This document shows positions 24,460 to 34,550 of a stretch of DNA of 64,000 bases, one piece after another (the stretch's first letter is position 1; each line of letters opens with the position of its first letter). Under the pieces are notes generated by a model. It saw only the letters and a program-made list of their open reading frames with translations, ran no database searches and was not told the origin of the DNA. Origin of the DNA: Amphibalanus amphitrite (taxonomy: Eukaryota > Arthropoda > Thecostraca > Balanomorpha > Balanidae); assembly GCF_019059575.1 (NCBI RefSeq), contig NW_024881870.1:1-64000 (forward strand), in the 5' to 3' direction. Made by a program: the position numbers and the translations under genes.

Positions 24460-26860
24460 CGCTGCATTATGCAAGTCCCTCTTCATACATGAGGAGTAAC
24501 GAGAAGAGAAGAGCCGGAGAGTGCTTGTCTTAATTGACCTAATGTGCGCTCATTTCGCGAAGATAGTGGTCACATTTGGTAGAAACGAGCACCATCTGGA
24601 AACGAGCAGAGCAGGAGCGGAGGTTCGGGAAGAAAATAGAGTGGGAAGGCTGCGCTCACAGTTAAGGCAAGGATCTGTTACGGACAATAATTTACAAGGA
24701 GGTGCTACCTCGGCAGAACCTGATGTATTATAAATTGCTCCTTGATTTCGCGCAGTGCTTTGCCCGAAGCAGAAATACGCCGAGTTAAGGAAACAGCCAT
24801 TATTACAAATCGATAAGCTTCCGGTGTTCAGCTGCACTGCTCTATTTAATCCTAAATAAAATGGTTGTCATCCAAATCATTGCGCAATCATTTTATCTGT
24901 CTCTAATATAACGATTTGTCTTTTTAATCATTGTATCTGTTTCCCTCTTTTGCCATATACCTATTTTCCAACATGTTTCTCGCATATCACTTCGACACCT
25001 CAAAAATGACACATCTACGAAACCGCACAATTCTTCCACAAATGTCGGTGCACTCCCGCCATTACCCCAAGTATCCACCCATGGCCGCTCTGAGGCGCCA
25101 ACAGGAGACACGACGCGGCCGAGTGTATGTAACTCGGTGCGTCGTGCCTCAATGGCGGCACAACAATGGTCGGGTGTCACCGATCGATTGTGGCCACAAA
25201 GGCCGGCCGAGAATCGATCATGACAGCGGCGAGAATGGATGGCGTGCCGGCCGATGGCGGGCCGGGCCATCCTCAGCGGGCGCCGTGTCACCGACCGGCA
25301 CCGGGCCGCGCCGCTATAGCGTGACCGCGCGCGACCCAGAAATGGCCCCAGCCGCGGCAACAACACAAAAAGAAATCATGAGACGATCCACGATAGGAAA
25401 ACTATTGAGAAGTGCTTGACTGTTTGTGTGTGGGAAGTGTAAATGATCTCACCTATGAAGCATTTGCGTTATTTCAATGTTCAATTAAGACCATAGTTTG
25501 TAATTTTCGCTAGAATTAATGCAAGATATGTCCAAAAATATACTGCCGTACTCCTGATCAACATACCGCAAGCGATATCCACAGAGATGGTATTTGCATA
25601 GCAACGGAATATTGCACTCTGTTTACGTCAACGATAAAATGAAGTCAATTGAACCATTGTATGCGATTATAAGGTTTTATTTTACACATATTTCACATAA
25701 TTTACGATCACCTGACATTATTATACTTCAAATAAAACGTCTGGTTATTCATCTTACGACTACATAAGGCAGCACCATTTTCGTTTCCGTTGAATGTGAT
25801 ATGTCATGCTCTTCACGATAACCAAAATACAATGTTTTGTAGCTAGTTAAATTCAACCACATTGCATGCAGCTTACTTTAAGGTAAGAAACGGGCAGGGT
25901 TTTTGACATCAGTATCGTAGCTAAAAATTAAGCTGAGCGTTGGCTGAGCGTGATGCCTTCTTCTGCGAGGTTTTCAGGGACACAGCGCATGCTATCTCTA
26001 GTGGCAATCGCCGTGATTTGTGGAGAAGAATGGGGATGGGGAGCTGAACCGGGCTAAATTATGGTCTGATAAGGCGTTATCACTTGCTTCAAACCGGTCT
26101 CAATGGGCCATAACTTTCGGGCGCTGACTTCTCGATGGAGTGTGGCTATACCACACGTCATCGATAACAGAATGGTCAGACCATCCTGAAAACCCCAAGC
26201 CAGCTTAGGAATTAATTTAATTTATATGGCTTATCGTTAGTTGACGAAAAATTTTCACGCTCACCAGTCACCAAAGTCTTGCAGCTCTCAGAAGAGAGTT
26301 CGTTAATTTTTGTTACATGAACCTTTCATGAGATAAAACGATGGCATACCTAAGTAGACCTTTCCCTCGTTGTCCTTGACTCCTTACATCGTTTATGTTA
26401 ACTTTTCGATGCAGAGAGGCCAAAACCTAAAGTAGGCATCTGCTGAACTACCAATAAGAAACACAATAAGTTTAGTATTGAGAACACTTGTCGAGGCCAG
26501 CTTGAGTTGAGAGATTATCGCCTATCGGAAACATTGTGCATAAAAAAAACCACTAGTTACCTTACCGACACGATCAAAAATGTCTGAAAAGAAACATCTG
26601 CTTGCTATTCACTTAGCCTAGCTACTAGCAGGTAGCTGGTACATACAATTTGCGTATAAACATAATAATGCATGTTTTCCGCCATTTTTCAATGCATAAG
26701 TGGGTAGTCAAGCATCCATAGCAAAAGATAACACCTATATGTTTCCAAGAAGTGAAAGAGGCCTAAAATGAAGAAAACAAATGTTCAATGCAAATATCGC
26801 AATTGTTCCCATTAGTAAAACGTGGTAAAACCAAGAGTCAGATGTTCCAGAGGTGGCGTA
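24460..26860. other. Non-coding stretch, no gene recognised
   Basis: A CpG-rich patch at about 25100-25370 gives long frames on both strands (157 and 162 codons), which are not recognisable proteins. The rest is AT-rich intergenic sequence. Confidence 0.5.
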
Positions 26861-26889
26861 TAGGTGGCGTCAGAGGACCAGGAGCTGTA

Positions 26890-27301
26890 TTGTTGCAGAA
26901 GACAGAACGGAGTGGTGACTAGGGAGACACCGAACAGTCGGCAGAGAAGTCAGAGCGGGGAGAGGCGGGAGGCCGCTGCAAAGGGCCGGAGGGCCGGCTG
27001 AGCCGGCGGCGGGGCACCAGGCTGTTGATTCTGCCCGGTTATTGAGGCACGCAGTTCCGTCGACGCTGTCCGGAACGCTTGGATGAGCCGCTGATGGAAG
27101 TTTCCGCTCCAGGACCCGGTCGGGATGCCGCCAGCCGAGCCGGGCCGGCGCAGCGGCAGAAAAATACCGGCCAAAACACGACGCCTGGCCTGCCCGCAGG
27201 CGTGACCCTCCTCAACTGGCAGACCGAGATCATCGAAAACGACGGGCACCCAGAACTGTTGTGTTGTTGTGTTGTCCCTCCAGGCTCTGGTGAGCTGTAG
27301 C
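26890..27301 (-). other. Probable 3' untranslated region of the non-LTR retrotransposon
   Basis: GC-rich sequence following the stop codon of the retrotransposon ORF2 on the minus strand. It includes a short ACAAC repeat just after the stop. The exact 3' boundary and any target duplication cannot be placed by eye, so the end coordinate is approximate. Confidence 0.5.
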
Positions 27302-27960
27302 CTAACGGCTCTGGAGGTACCTGGCGACCCTCGCCAGGGCCGCCACCGCGTCGTCCCGTCGCACGTCGCTCAGGCTCGGGAAGATGGTGCCGAAGATGCG
27401 GAGCCGGGCGTTCATCAGCGCCGGGCACCGCAGAAGGACATGGTCCGGGGTGTCGGCCTCTTCGCCGCAGGCGCGGCACCATCCTGCCCGGCATCCCCGA
27501 TCACTGCACTGGGCGCACTCCGGCGATGGGTGCCGCCCGATTCTGTGCAGGTACTGGGCTGACCCGGACCAGTGTCCTGCTCGTAGTTGGTGAGTCTCCA
27601 CTGCGTCCAGCCTGTTGGGTCCACGAACCGGCGGCGGGGGACGCCCCTCCATCAGCGTGCGGTACCAGCCAGGAGGCCACTGGTTGGTGGTACGGGCACG
27701 CGCGAGTCTCGCCGCAGCTCGGTAGACCGTGGTCACGTCAACAGGGACGTCTTCTTGGGGGAGAGTTGAGGCATCTTTGGCGAGTTGGTCCGCGCGCTCA
27801 TTCCCCGGGATTCCGCAGTGGGACGGTATCCACTGTAGGAGGACCCGGCGACCGCTCGACGACAGCTCCAGCAGGCTGTCCCAGATCGCAGTTGCGAGGG
27901 GCGATGACTGCGCAGACGGCCCCTCCTGCAGCCTTCGGAGAGCCGCTTGAGAGTCTGTGC
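27302..27960 (-). pseudogene. Non-LTR retrotransposon ORF2, C-terminal part (RNase H end plus Cys/His tail)
   Basis: The second part of ORF2, separated from 30781-33972 by a DNA transposon. It resumes at TDSQAALRRL, the RNase H strand carrying a catalytic Asp, and continues through LLQWIPSHCGIPGNERADQL, which holds the His and last Asp of the RNase H site. A Cys/His-rich tail follows (CAQC, CRACG, HVLLRCP), as in I-group elements. Removing the 2820-bp insert and one 8-bp duplicate gives a continuous frame (3843 bp, 1281 codons including the stop, counted from 33972). In the present locus the domain is broken. Confidence 0.93.
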
Positions 27961-27999
27961 CAGACTTGTGCCAAGGTCCCAAAAAGATCCGAGATCCAG

Positions 28000-28345
28000 G
28001 GTTCGCAGAGTCCAAGGTCTGGGACCTTGATGGATCCTGGACCTTGCATTGTCATTTTTGTCGTGAGACCTTGGAAACCCAGGACCTTAAAACATCCATA
28101 TGCCGCGAGACCTTGGAATCCCAGGACCTTAAAACATCCATATGCCGCGAGACCTTGGAATCCCAGGACCTCAACATTTGCATACGTCGCGAGACCTTGG
28201 AATCCCAGGACCTCAACATTTGCATATGCCGTGAGACCTTGGAATCCCAGGACATCAACATTTCATGTGACATGAGACCTTAGAAACCCAGGACCTCAAC
28301 ATTTCATATGCCATAAAACCATGGAAACCCAGGGGTTAGGACCTC
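28000..28345 (+). repeat. Left subterminal ~42-bp tandem array
   Basis: Six to seven units with the core GAGACCTTGGAATCCCAGGA and a CATATGC-type linker. The units degrade towards the right end. Apparent frames on both strands simply follow the repeat period. Confidence 0.92.
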
Positions 28346-28384
28346 AAAATTTTGGTATGCTGCAAGACCCTGCAGAATGCCTAA

Positions 28385-28670
28385 TGCCGTGAGGACCGAA
28401 GCAGGGAGGCGCCGTCTGCTCTACAGCATCGCCCAGTTATACAATCGCCTGCCCCATGATTTTAGGAGCCTCTCTATGGGAAGTTTTAAACGCTCTGTTT
28501 CCGAGTGGTTTTTACGTATTTAGGGATGAGTGAATGGTTCGATATGTTTGCTGAGTGCTGTGATTTGGGTGCATTTTAACTCGTTTTCCCCTTTTAACTC
28601 AGACGCGACACTCAGAATAGCCATTTTAATATGGAGAGTGTTTTAATTGTCAATACAATACAATACCTTC
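28385..28670 (+). mobile_element. Truncated non-LTR retrotransposon 3' fragment, AATAC tail
   Basis: A short plus-strand frame (RRRLLYSIAQLYNRLPHDFR...FKRSVSEWFLRI, then stop near 28522) has the LYNRLP...FKR pattern typical of the C-terminus of non-LTR reverse transcriptases. It is followed by a short 3' region ending in a CAATACAATAC tail (about 28650-28667). Only the last 45 or so codons remain. Confidence 0.7.
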
Positions 28671-29214
28671 AGTACCAGTTTTATTATTTGTCATGGGATC
28701 TTAGGAGAACGGTCTGGACCTACACCACCATTTTGTTGAGGGACCTCAAGAATCCTGGAAGCTGGACCATGAGGTTTATGTTGCACATGGGCCACTAAGG
28801 ACCCTGCACTAGGTTTTGTCTGTAAGCACTTCAATAAATATCTATGGTTGAGCGACCAGCTGCAAGGGGCTAGATAGCTACACGAAGAGAAAACGAACCA
28901 GACTGTGTAGACATATATAGAGCAAAATCATTGCCATGGTTGTGAGGCAGAACTGGAACAAGAGACCTGGTAGCTTTTTACATTATCAATGTTATGGATT
29001 ATGAAACTGTCAAACAGTGGACAGTGGTGGTTTGGAAAGTTCTTTTCTAATCTCACCTCACATATTTTCTGGGTTGTGATATGCCGGGCTTGAAGCTACT
29101 TGGAAGCTACCCACTGACCAAGTAAGTGTCAAACTTATTTGTTTTGCAATTCATCAAATCACCATTGAGCAATGAGCAATATAAGCAATCATTCCATGAC
29201 AGTTCAACTTTTTC

Positions 29215-29490
29215 GTTTAGCAGGTTTTCGTCGGACAATTTTTCGTCTGCAGATTTTCGTCCGCAGACTTTCGTCTATGCATTTGTTCGTCTGTGCATTT
29301 TTAAGTCCGCGCATTATTTTCATAAGGACATTTTCCGCCTCGTCCAGACGAAAAAATGCCGGACAGAAAAATACTCAGACGAAAAATGCACCAAATTAAT
29401 TCGAACAGACGAAAAAATGCAAGACGAAAAAGTCAGACGAAAAAGTCAGACGAAAATCTGCCGACGAATAACCGGCTGACGAAAAAATTG
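29215..29490. repeat. Palindromic cluster of TTTTCGTC / GACGAAAA motifs
   Basis: The left half has about six TTTCGTC(T/C)G-type motifs and the right half about nine CAGACGAAAAA-type motifs, forming an imperfect inverted repeat of about 270 bp. It lies inside the 2820-bp transposon. Its dense repeated motifs could be protein-binding sites or a foldback structure. Confidence 0.85.
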
Positions 29491-29639
29491 TCAGATGGAA
29501 TTTTGTTCAGAGCCTTCAATCTAATCTGAATGAACAGTAAGTAAGGTTTGCGCTCGCTGATACTCTAATTCTATTGGCTTAGTCGATCAGTTTTTCTGTG
29601 AGCGCTCGCGCAAACAAGACTTAGAACATATTTTACTTT

Positions 29640-30000
29640 TTATCCTAGGTATTATGTAACTGAACGTGCAGAAAATCGAAAGCATATACCTATCCAATCC
29701 AGCACTAACACTTTCAAGAACCGGCTTGACCAATTCATGGCGCAAACGGCTATACCCTAGATCCAATCAGTCCAGTATACCTACCTTATACCTGACGTGG
29801 GCACCGAATAGACACCCAGTCTACATCAGCCCATCCGATTAAACCTAAACCTAATTCAATTTTTCCATTTCTATGAAGCCTGTAGGTTTTATTTGTTTTT
29901 TTTTTATATTGCCTGAAAGAATACTTGAATGTCTGTCTTCAATAACTGTAAGGTGCTATCCTACATTCCTACTGATAAGGTAAGATTGAATTGAAAGGGA
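29640..30000 (+). mobile_element. Truncated non-LTR retrotransposon 3' fragment, GATTGAATTGAAA tail
   Basis: The plus-strand reading RAENRKHIPIQSSTNTFKNR continues to LDQFMAQTAIP and a stop at about 29760. The STNTFKNRLD pattern is the common C-terminal signature of CR1/L2-type reverse transcriptases. A 3' region of about 230 bp follows, ending in TAAGATTGAATTGAAAGG. The 5' part is missing. Confidence 0.7.
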
Positions 30001-30289
30001 CATGACAATACAAATTGCAAGGTACCTATTACCTACCTATATTTTTTACGAATTTGTCAGGTTAAAGAAGGAGAGATTGATATTATGATTCATTTTTAAC
30101 TTGTGTTGAAGCTCCCCCTACCTATGTTGGTTAACGATAAAACCACCACAGTCCACAGGTTTGCGTAGGTTCTGCCCCTTTAAATGTTGCTGGGCATCCA
30201 TTGGCAGAATATTTAGAAGTAAGTCTGCTCATCAGAATGTTAGTTTGTTTAAGTTCTTGTTGTGGGACCCTGAATACTTTGGATCCTGA

Positions 30290-30745
30290 GATGTATTCTT
30301 GCCGTGGGACCTTGAGGACTGTGGACCCTGAACTCTGAAGTGTGTACTTGTCATGGGACCTTGGGGACTGTGGATCCTGAAATTCACACTTGTCGTGGGA
30401 CCCTAGGGACTGTGGATCCTGCAATGCATTCTTGTCGTGGGACCTTGGGGACTGTTGATCCTGCAATGCATTCTTGTCGTGGGACCTTGGGGACTGTGGA
30501 CCCTGCAAAGTATACTTGCTATGGGACCTTGGAAACCTTGGATTCTAGAAATTGAATTTGCCGTGGGACCTTGGAAACCTTGGATTCTAGAAATTGAATT
30601 TGCCGTGGGACCTTGGAAACCTTGATTCTAGAAATTGAATTTGCCGTGGGACCTTGGAAACCTTGGATTCTAGAAATTGAATTTGCCGTTGGACCTTGGA
30701 AACCTTGGATTCTAAAAATTGAATTTGCCGTGGGACCTTGAGGAT
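30290..30745 (+). repeat. Right subterminal ~42-bp tandem arrays
   Basis: Two sub-arrays, in the same orientation as the left one. At about 30300-30530 the unit is CGTGGGACCTTGGGGACTGT with CCTGCAATGCATT; at about 30530-30735 it is CGTGGGACCTTGGAAACCTT with ATTCTAGAAATTGAATT. There are about five copies of each. Confidence 0.93.
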
Positions 30746-30780
30746 CCTGGATCTTGATTTTTGGTCCCGGCACAAGTCTG

Positions 30781-33700
30781 GTCTGTGCAGACCACCACTG
30801 GATCCTCTGTGTGCGCCGGGTGCTGTCGCAGGTACTCGAGTGCTGCGTTGAGGGCTACGAGCTCCGCCCTGTAGCTCGAGCAGAGTTTGCCGGCAGCGAC
30901 CCGCAGCTCCCGGGTCTCGCCGTCCGGCAGCTCGAGCAGAGCTCCAGCACCTCCGCTGGCGACTCCTCCGTCGGCCGCGCCGTCCGTCCATACCCACGTG
31001 GCGCATTGTGGGAGGCCGCTCAGGTGGAGAGTGGCTACCTCCAGCTTCGTCTGGGCAGATGCTGCTCTCGGCGGGAGGCCGGGCCCGACGTCCAGGCGGA
31101 AGGTCACGCCGTTCGTGGTCACCCATGGGGGTTGCCGGCTAGCGAGGATGGGCTCGATCGGCGACGACACGCCAGCCGCCTCCCAAACCTCCATGCCCAC
31201 CTGTCTCCAACCAGTGACGGAGGACAGGCGCGCCGGCACCACCTCGTCGGCGACGGTGCGGAGCGGGTCCTCGCGCAGCAGGGCTCTCGCCTTGGCCAGG
31301 AAGCGGGCCGCCAGCGAGAGACGCCGCTCCGAGACCGGGGGCATACCGGCTTCCGCCAGCAGCGCGTGGGTCCGTGTTGAGACGGGGCAGCCCGTGATCA
31401 CGCGCGCGGCCGCCCGCACTTCACGTTCGAGGATCTCGACGTGGGAAGCGGGTGTGGCAGGCAGCCAGGCCGCAGCAGCATGTTCTTGGGGGCCCCTGAC
31501 ATATCCATTGGCCACCGCTCGAAGTTGCTGTTCTCGGAGGCCCCAGTCACGCCCAGTTAGCCTCTTGAGCTGGGCTATCCGGGGACGAGTCTTCTGTCGC
31601 AGATTTCTGCAGTGCGCCCCGAAGTGGAGGGTGCGGTCTAGAGTAACTCCAAGGAGTTTCAGCTGGGCGCCCGCGGCCACGGTCTCCCCTGCTACCTTGA
31701 TGTAGCAGTCGACTGCGTCCTTGGGGGCTTGAGAGAGGACCAGCACCTGAGTTTTTTCGCTCGCCACCCTCATCTTCGAGGCGAGGGCCCACTGCACCAG
31801 AACATCAGCCGCTTGCTGGGCTCTCCGCCGTGCGACCAGGATGGTGTTGCCAGAGCACAGCGTCGCCGTGTCGTCGGCGTACATGTACGGCGTCGTGCCT
31901 GGGATCTTCTTCAGGGCGTCTGCCAGTGGCGCCGCCCATAACAGGAACAGGGTCGGCGCCAACACGGTTCCCTGTGGTAGACCTGCTCTGAAGATTCGCT
32001 CGCGGCTCTTGGTGCCATTAACTTCTGTGTGAGCTCGGCGGTCGCGGAGGAAGCTCCAGATCCAGGTGATGAGGCAGAGTGGTATGCCTTGTTGCAACAG
32101 TCGGACGCGGAGTAGCCGATGATCCACCGTGTCGTAGGCTCGGGAGAAGTCGAACGCCGTCAGGACGTAGCGTTGGGCCGTCTCGCCGTCCGCTGGCTGC
32201 TTCTTACGCGATCGTGGGCGCTGCCATCCGTCCTGAACCTGCTGCACCAGTCGCCCCAGGCTGTCCTCCACGGAGCGGCCCTCACGGAAGCCCACCTGTT
32301 CGGGTGGGATTAAGTTCCGGGCCGCTACAACGTGGTTCAACCTGCTGAGGACTAGGCGTTCGACCAGCTTGGAGACGTGACTGGTGAGCGCGATCGGTCG
32401 GTATGAGGAGATCAGGCGTTTGTCCTTCCCGGCCTTTGGGATAGGGCAGATTGTGGCCTGGCGCCACTCACGTGGGACGGCTCCTTCTTGCCAGCTGCTG
32501 TTGATGGCGTGCAGGAGTTCCCGTCGCGCGGTAGGGCCCAGGTGGAGGAGCATCTCAGCCGTGATGCCGTCGGGACCGGGTGTCTTCCTCAACTTGAGAG
32601 AGTTCAGCTGCCGGACCAGTTCGTCCATGCTGAAGGCTCCGCAGCATCCCACACGGGCGCCGTCACACTCTCGGCACGTGGACGGGGTGAGGGCCTTCCT
32701 CTGCTGCTTCGCCAGGCGGTCGACCTTGGGAACCCTTACTTGGCGTGAGACCCAGGCGTATGTTTGACAGAAGGCGTCGGCCTTGTCGCCGTCCTTGACT
32801 AGGAGGCGTCCTCCGTGTTCCATAGCCTGGCCGTCTCTGTGGTCGTCGTCGGTCGCACCTTCCCATCGTTTGAGGATCTTCGACACTCGGCCGATGCTGT
32901 TGGGCTTGTTCAGCTCCTCGGATACCATCTGGTGGAATCGTTGGCGGGAGACTCTCGCCTCCACCTCCGCCGCTCGTCGTCTGGCTTCAACATAGCGCTG
33001 GATCGTCTCGGGGACTGCGGGGTCCACTCGGGCCTGTGCTGAACGGCGGTCCGCGATGGCCTCCTCCAGCTCCGGGTCTGTAGCCCAGGGCTTCGGATCA
33101 GCGCGCGCCCCACAAGGGATGTGTCGCGCGCTGGCTTTCTGTAGAGCCGCAGTGAAGCGCGTACACAGCTGCTGTGCCGTTGCACCCCGAGGAGGGTCTG
33201 CCAGGGCCGCTTCGCACTCCGAAGACCAGGCTGACCAGTCGGCTTTCTTGAAAGCCCACCGGGCCTTGCGGACTCGTCTTGAGCTGCTGAAACCGCTCCG
33301 CACAGTCATCTTCATCACCCGGTGGTCGCTACCGAGCGAGTCGTCCAGCAGCCATGATGTGCGGCGGGCCAGGGAGAGGGCGCACATCGCGATGTCCGGT
33401 GCCGTCTGACTGTCCACTCTGGTCGCTTCTCCAGAGTTGAGGACCGTCCAGCCGGTCCGGTCCAGCCAGGTCGCCACTCGATCCCCCACGTCATCCGCCG
33501 CATCACAGGTCGAGTCCCACAGAGGATGGTGGGCGTTGAAGTCCCCCACCACGATGGAGTTGTCATCATTGGGGAGAAGGTCTGGCTCGAAGTGGTCCTC
33601 TCGTTGGTCCTCCGCTGATGATCGAAGGGGCGGGCGGTACAGACACCAGATATCCAGCGGGCGGTTACCCAGTATCTTCACGCCGCAGATCTCCGTCGAG

Positions 33701-33972
33701 TCATCCGCAGCGGCGAGGGGACGGTCCGTCAGGGGGGTGAAGTGGATTCCCGCGCGAACGTAGACCGCCACGTCCCCACCCTTGACAGACGGTGCACCTG
33801 TGAGTCGTCCTCGTGTCCGTCTGGTGACTACTGGAGGCTGGAAGCCCCGGATCCTCGTTGCAGACCGGGAGAACTGGCCCTCTTGAACTGCTACCACATC
33901 CGCCTTGTTTGACAGGAGCCAGCGTTCGAGCTCACCAACCTTGGGTTGTAGCCCGTTCGCGTTCCAGCACAC
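30781..33972 (-). pseudogene. Non-LTR retrotransposon ORF2 (endonuclease, reverse transcriptase, start of RNase H)
   Basis: An open frame of more than 1060 codons. Counting residues from 33972: an apurinic-type endonuclease domain (about 1-225; WNANGL at the N-terminus, GDFNAHHPLWDS at 143-154, GSDHRVMK near 214). The reverse transcriptase follows (about 450-780; KTPGPDGI near 464, SSYRPIALTS near 522, AFDFSRAYD near 606, GLPQGTVLAP near 664, YADD near 698). RNase H starts near 994 (VWTDGAADGG, then SSYRAELVAL with the catalytic Glu). The frame is cut at the VVCTD strand by the transposon at 27961-30780. Endonuclease, reverse transcriptase and C-terminal RNase H together point to the I group (I, R1, LOA, Nimb and relatives). 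The frame continues upstream without ATG, so the true start is uncertain. Confidence 0.96.
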
Positions 33973-34104
33973 CAGGTGCAGGAGACTGCGCTGTTGTCGG
34001 TTCCTGTGGTAGCGTCTGTTGCGGGCTCTTCTCCGGCCTCCGGGGCCTCCCGCCCCGCGGCCACCACCCCGTCGGTGCTCACGGGGGCGGACACTGCCGG
34101 GCTG

Positions 34105-34404
34105 CTACTCATCTAGCAGGGCCGCCCCGCGCTGCGAGCGCAGGTACGGTCCCGCCAGTGGGCATAACGCGGCCCCGCGCGTGAAACTGGAGTCGATGGT
34201 GCCGGTGAAGTCCGAGTCCGTTGAAGTTGGAGTCCGGGCGACGTAGCGACGAGACGACAGCGACGATCGGGCAGGGATCGCCAGGCGCCTCTCGGAGAGG
34301 GCGCAGTTGGACCGTTTGGTTTCCCCGCCGGGTCTCCCCCGGCAGGGCGGACCGGTTGACTGACGTCGTCGGTCCACACTCCCCACCACTTGACGGCGGT
34401 CCAT
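34105..34404 (-). pseudogene. Probable ORF1 3' remnant of the non-LTR retrotransposon
   Basis: A minus-strand frame ending in AALLDE and TAG. Its stop overlaps an ATG (34112-34110) in the arrangement ATGAGTAG, the kind of ORF1/ORF2 junction seen in non-LTR elements. The frame from that ATG is not the endonuclease frame: the two are offset by one base, so either a frameshift lies between them or initiation differs. Only about 100-150 codons of ORF1-like sequence remain before AT-rich flanking DNA begins near 34540, so the element is probably 5'-truncated. No zinc knuckles are visible. Confidence 0.45.
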
Positions 34405-34550
34405 CCAGGGAGCGGCACCCAGAACTCGGGAAGGCTGCAGGGTAGACGGAGAGTACTCGGGGCAACGTGATATTTTCCGCCGACGTGGAAGGTAAAAAAC
34501 GTCGATGGCGTTGCCATTCCACTACAATTTAAAAGCAAATCTAAAGACAT

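Larger units (their letters stand above)
27961..30780. mobile_element. 2820-bp hAT-like non-autonomous DNA transposon inserted in RNase H
   Basis: Flanked by the exact 8-bp duplication GTCTGTGC (27953-27960 and 30781-30788). The ends are a perfect 12-bp inverted repeat, CAGACTTGTGCC / GGCACAAGTCTG, with a weaker match continuing to about 35 bp. There is no transposase. Both ends carry tandem arrays of a roughly 42-bp unit containing GGGACCTTGG/GAGACCTTGG, and the middle holds a palindromic cluster of GACGAAAA motifs. Two truncated non-LTR fragments are nested inside. An 8-bp duplication plus a CAG start fits the hAT superfamily. The position-7 A of the hAT target consensus is absent, so the assignment is probable, not certain. 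Confidence 0.92.

Noticed and set aside
24931-25419. 162-codon plus-strand frame
   Set aside because: The opposite strand is open over the same CpG-rich patch (24893-25366) and neither protein is recognisable.
28052-28273. Repetitive small proteins in the 42-bp arrays
   Set aside because: The unit length is a multiple of three, so repeats stay open in several frames on both strands. They lie inside a non-coding transposon.
30754-34184. Plus-strand open frames (up to 272 codons) opposite the retrotransposon
   Set aside because: They are antisense shadows of the GC-rich endonuclease/reverse-transcriptase frame and contain no recognisable domains.
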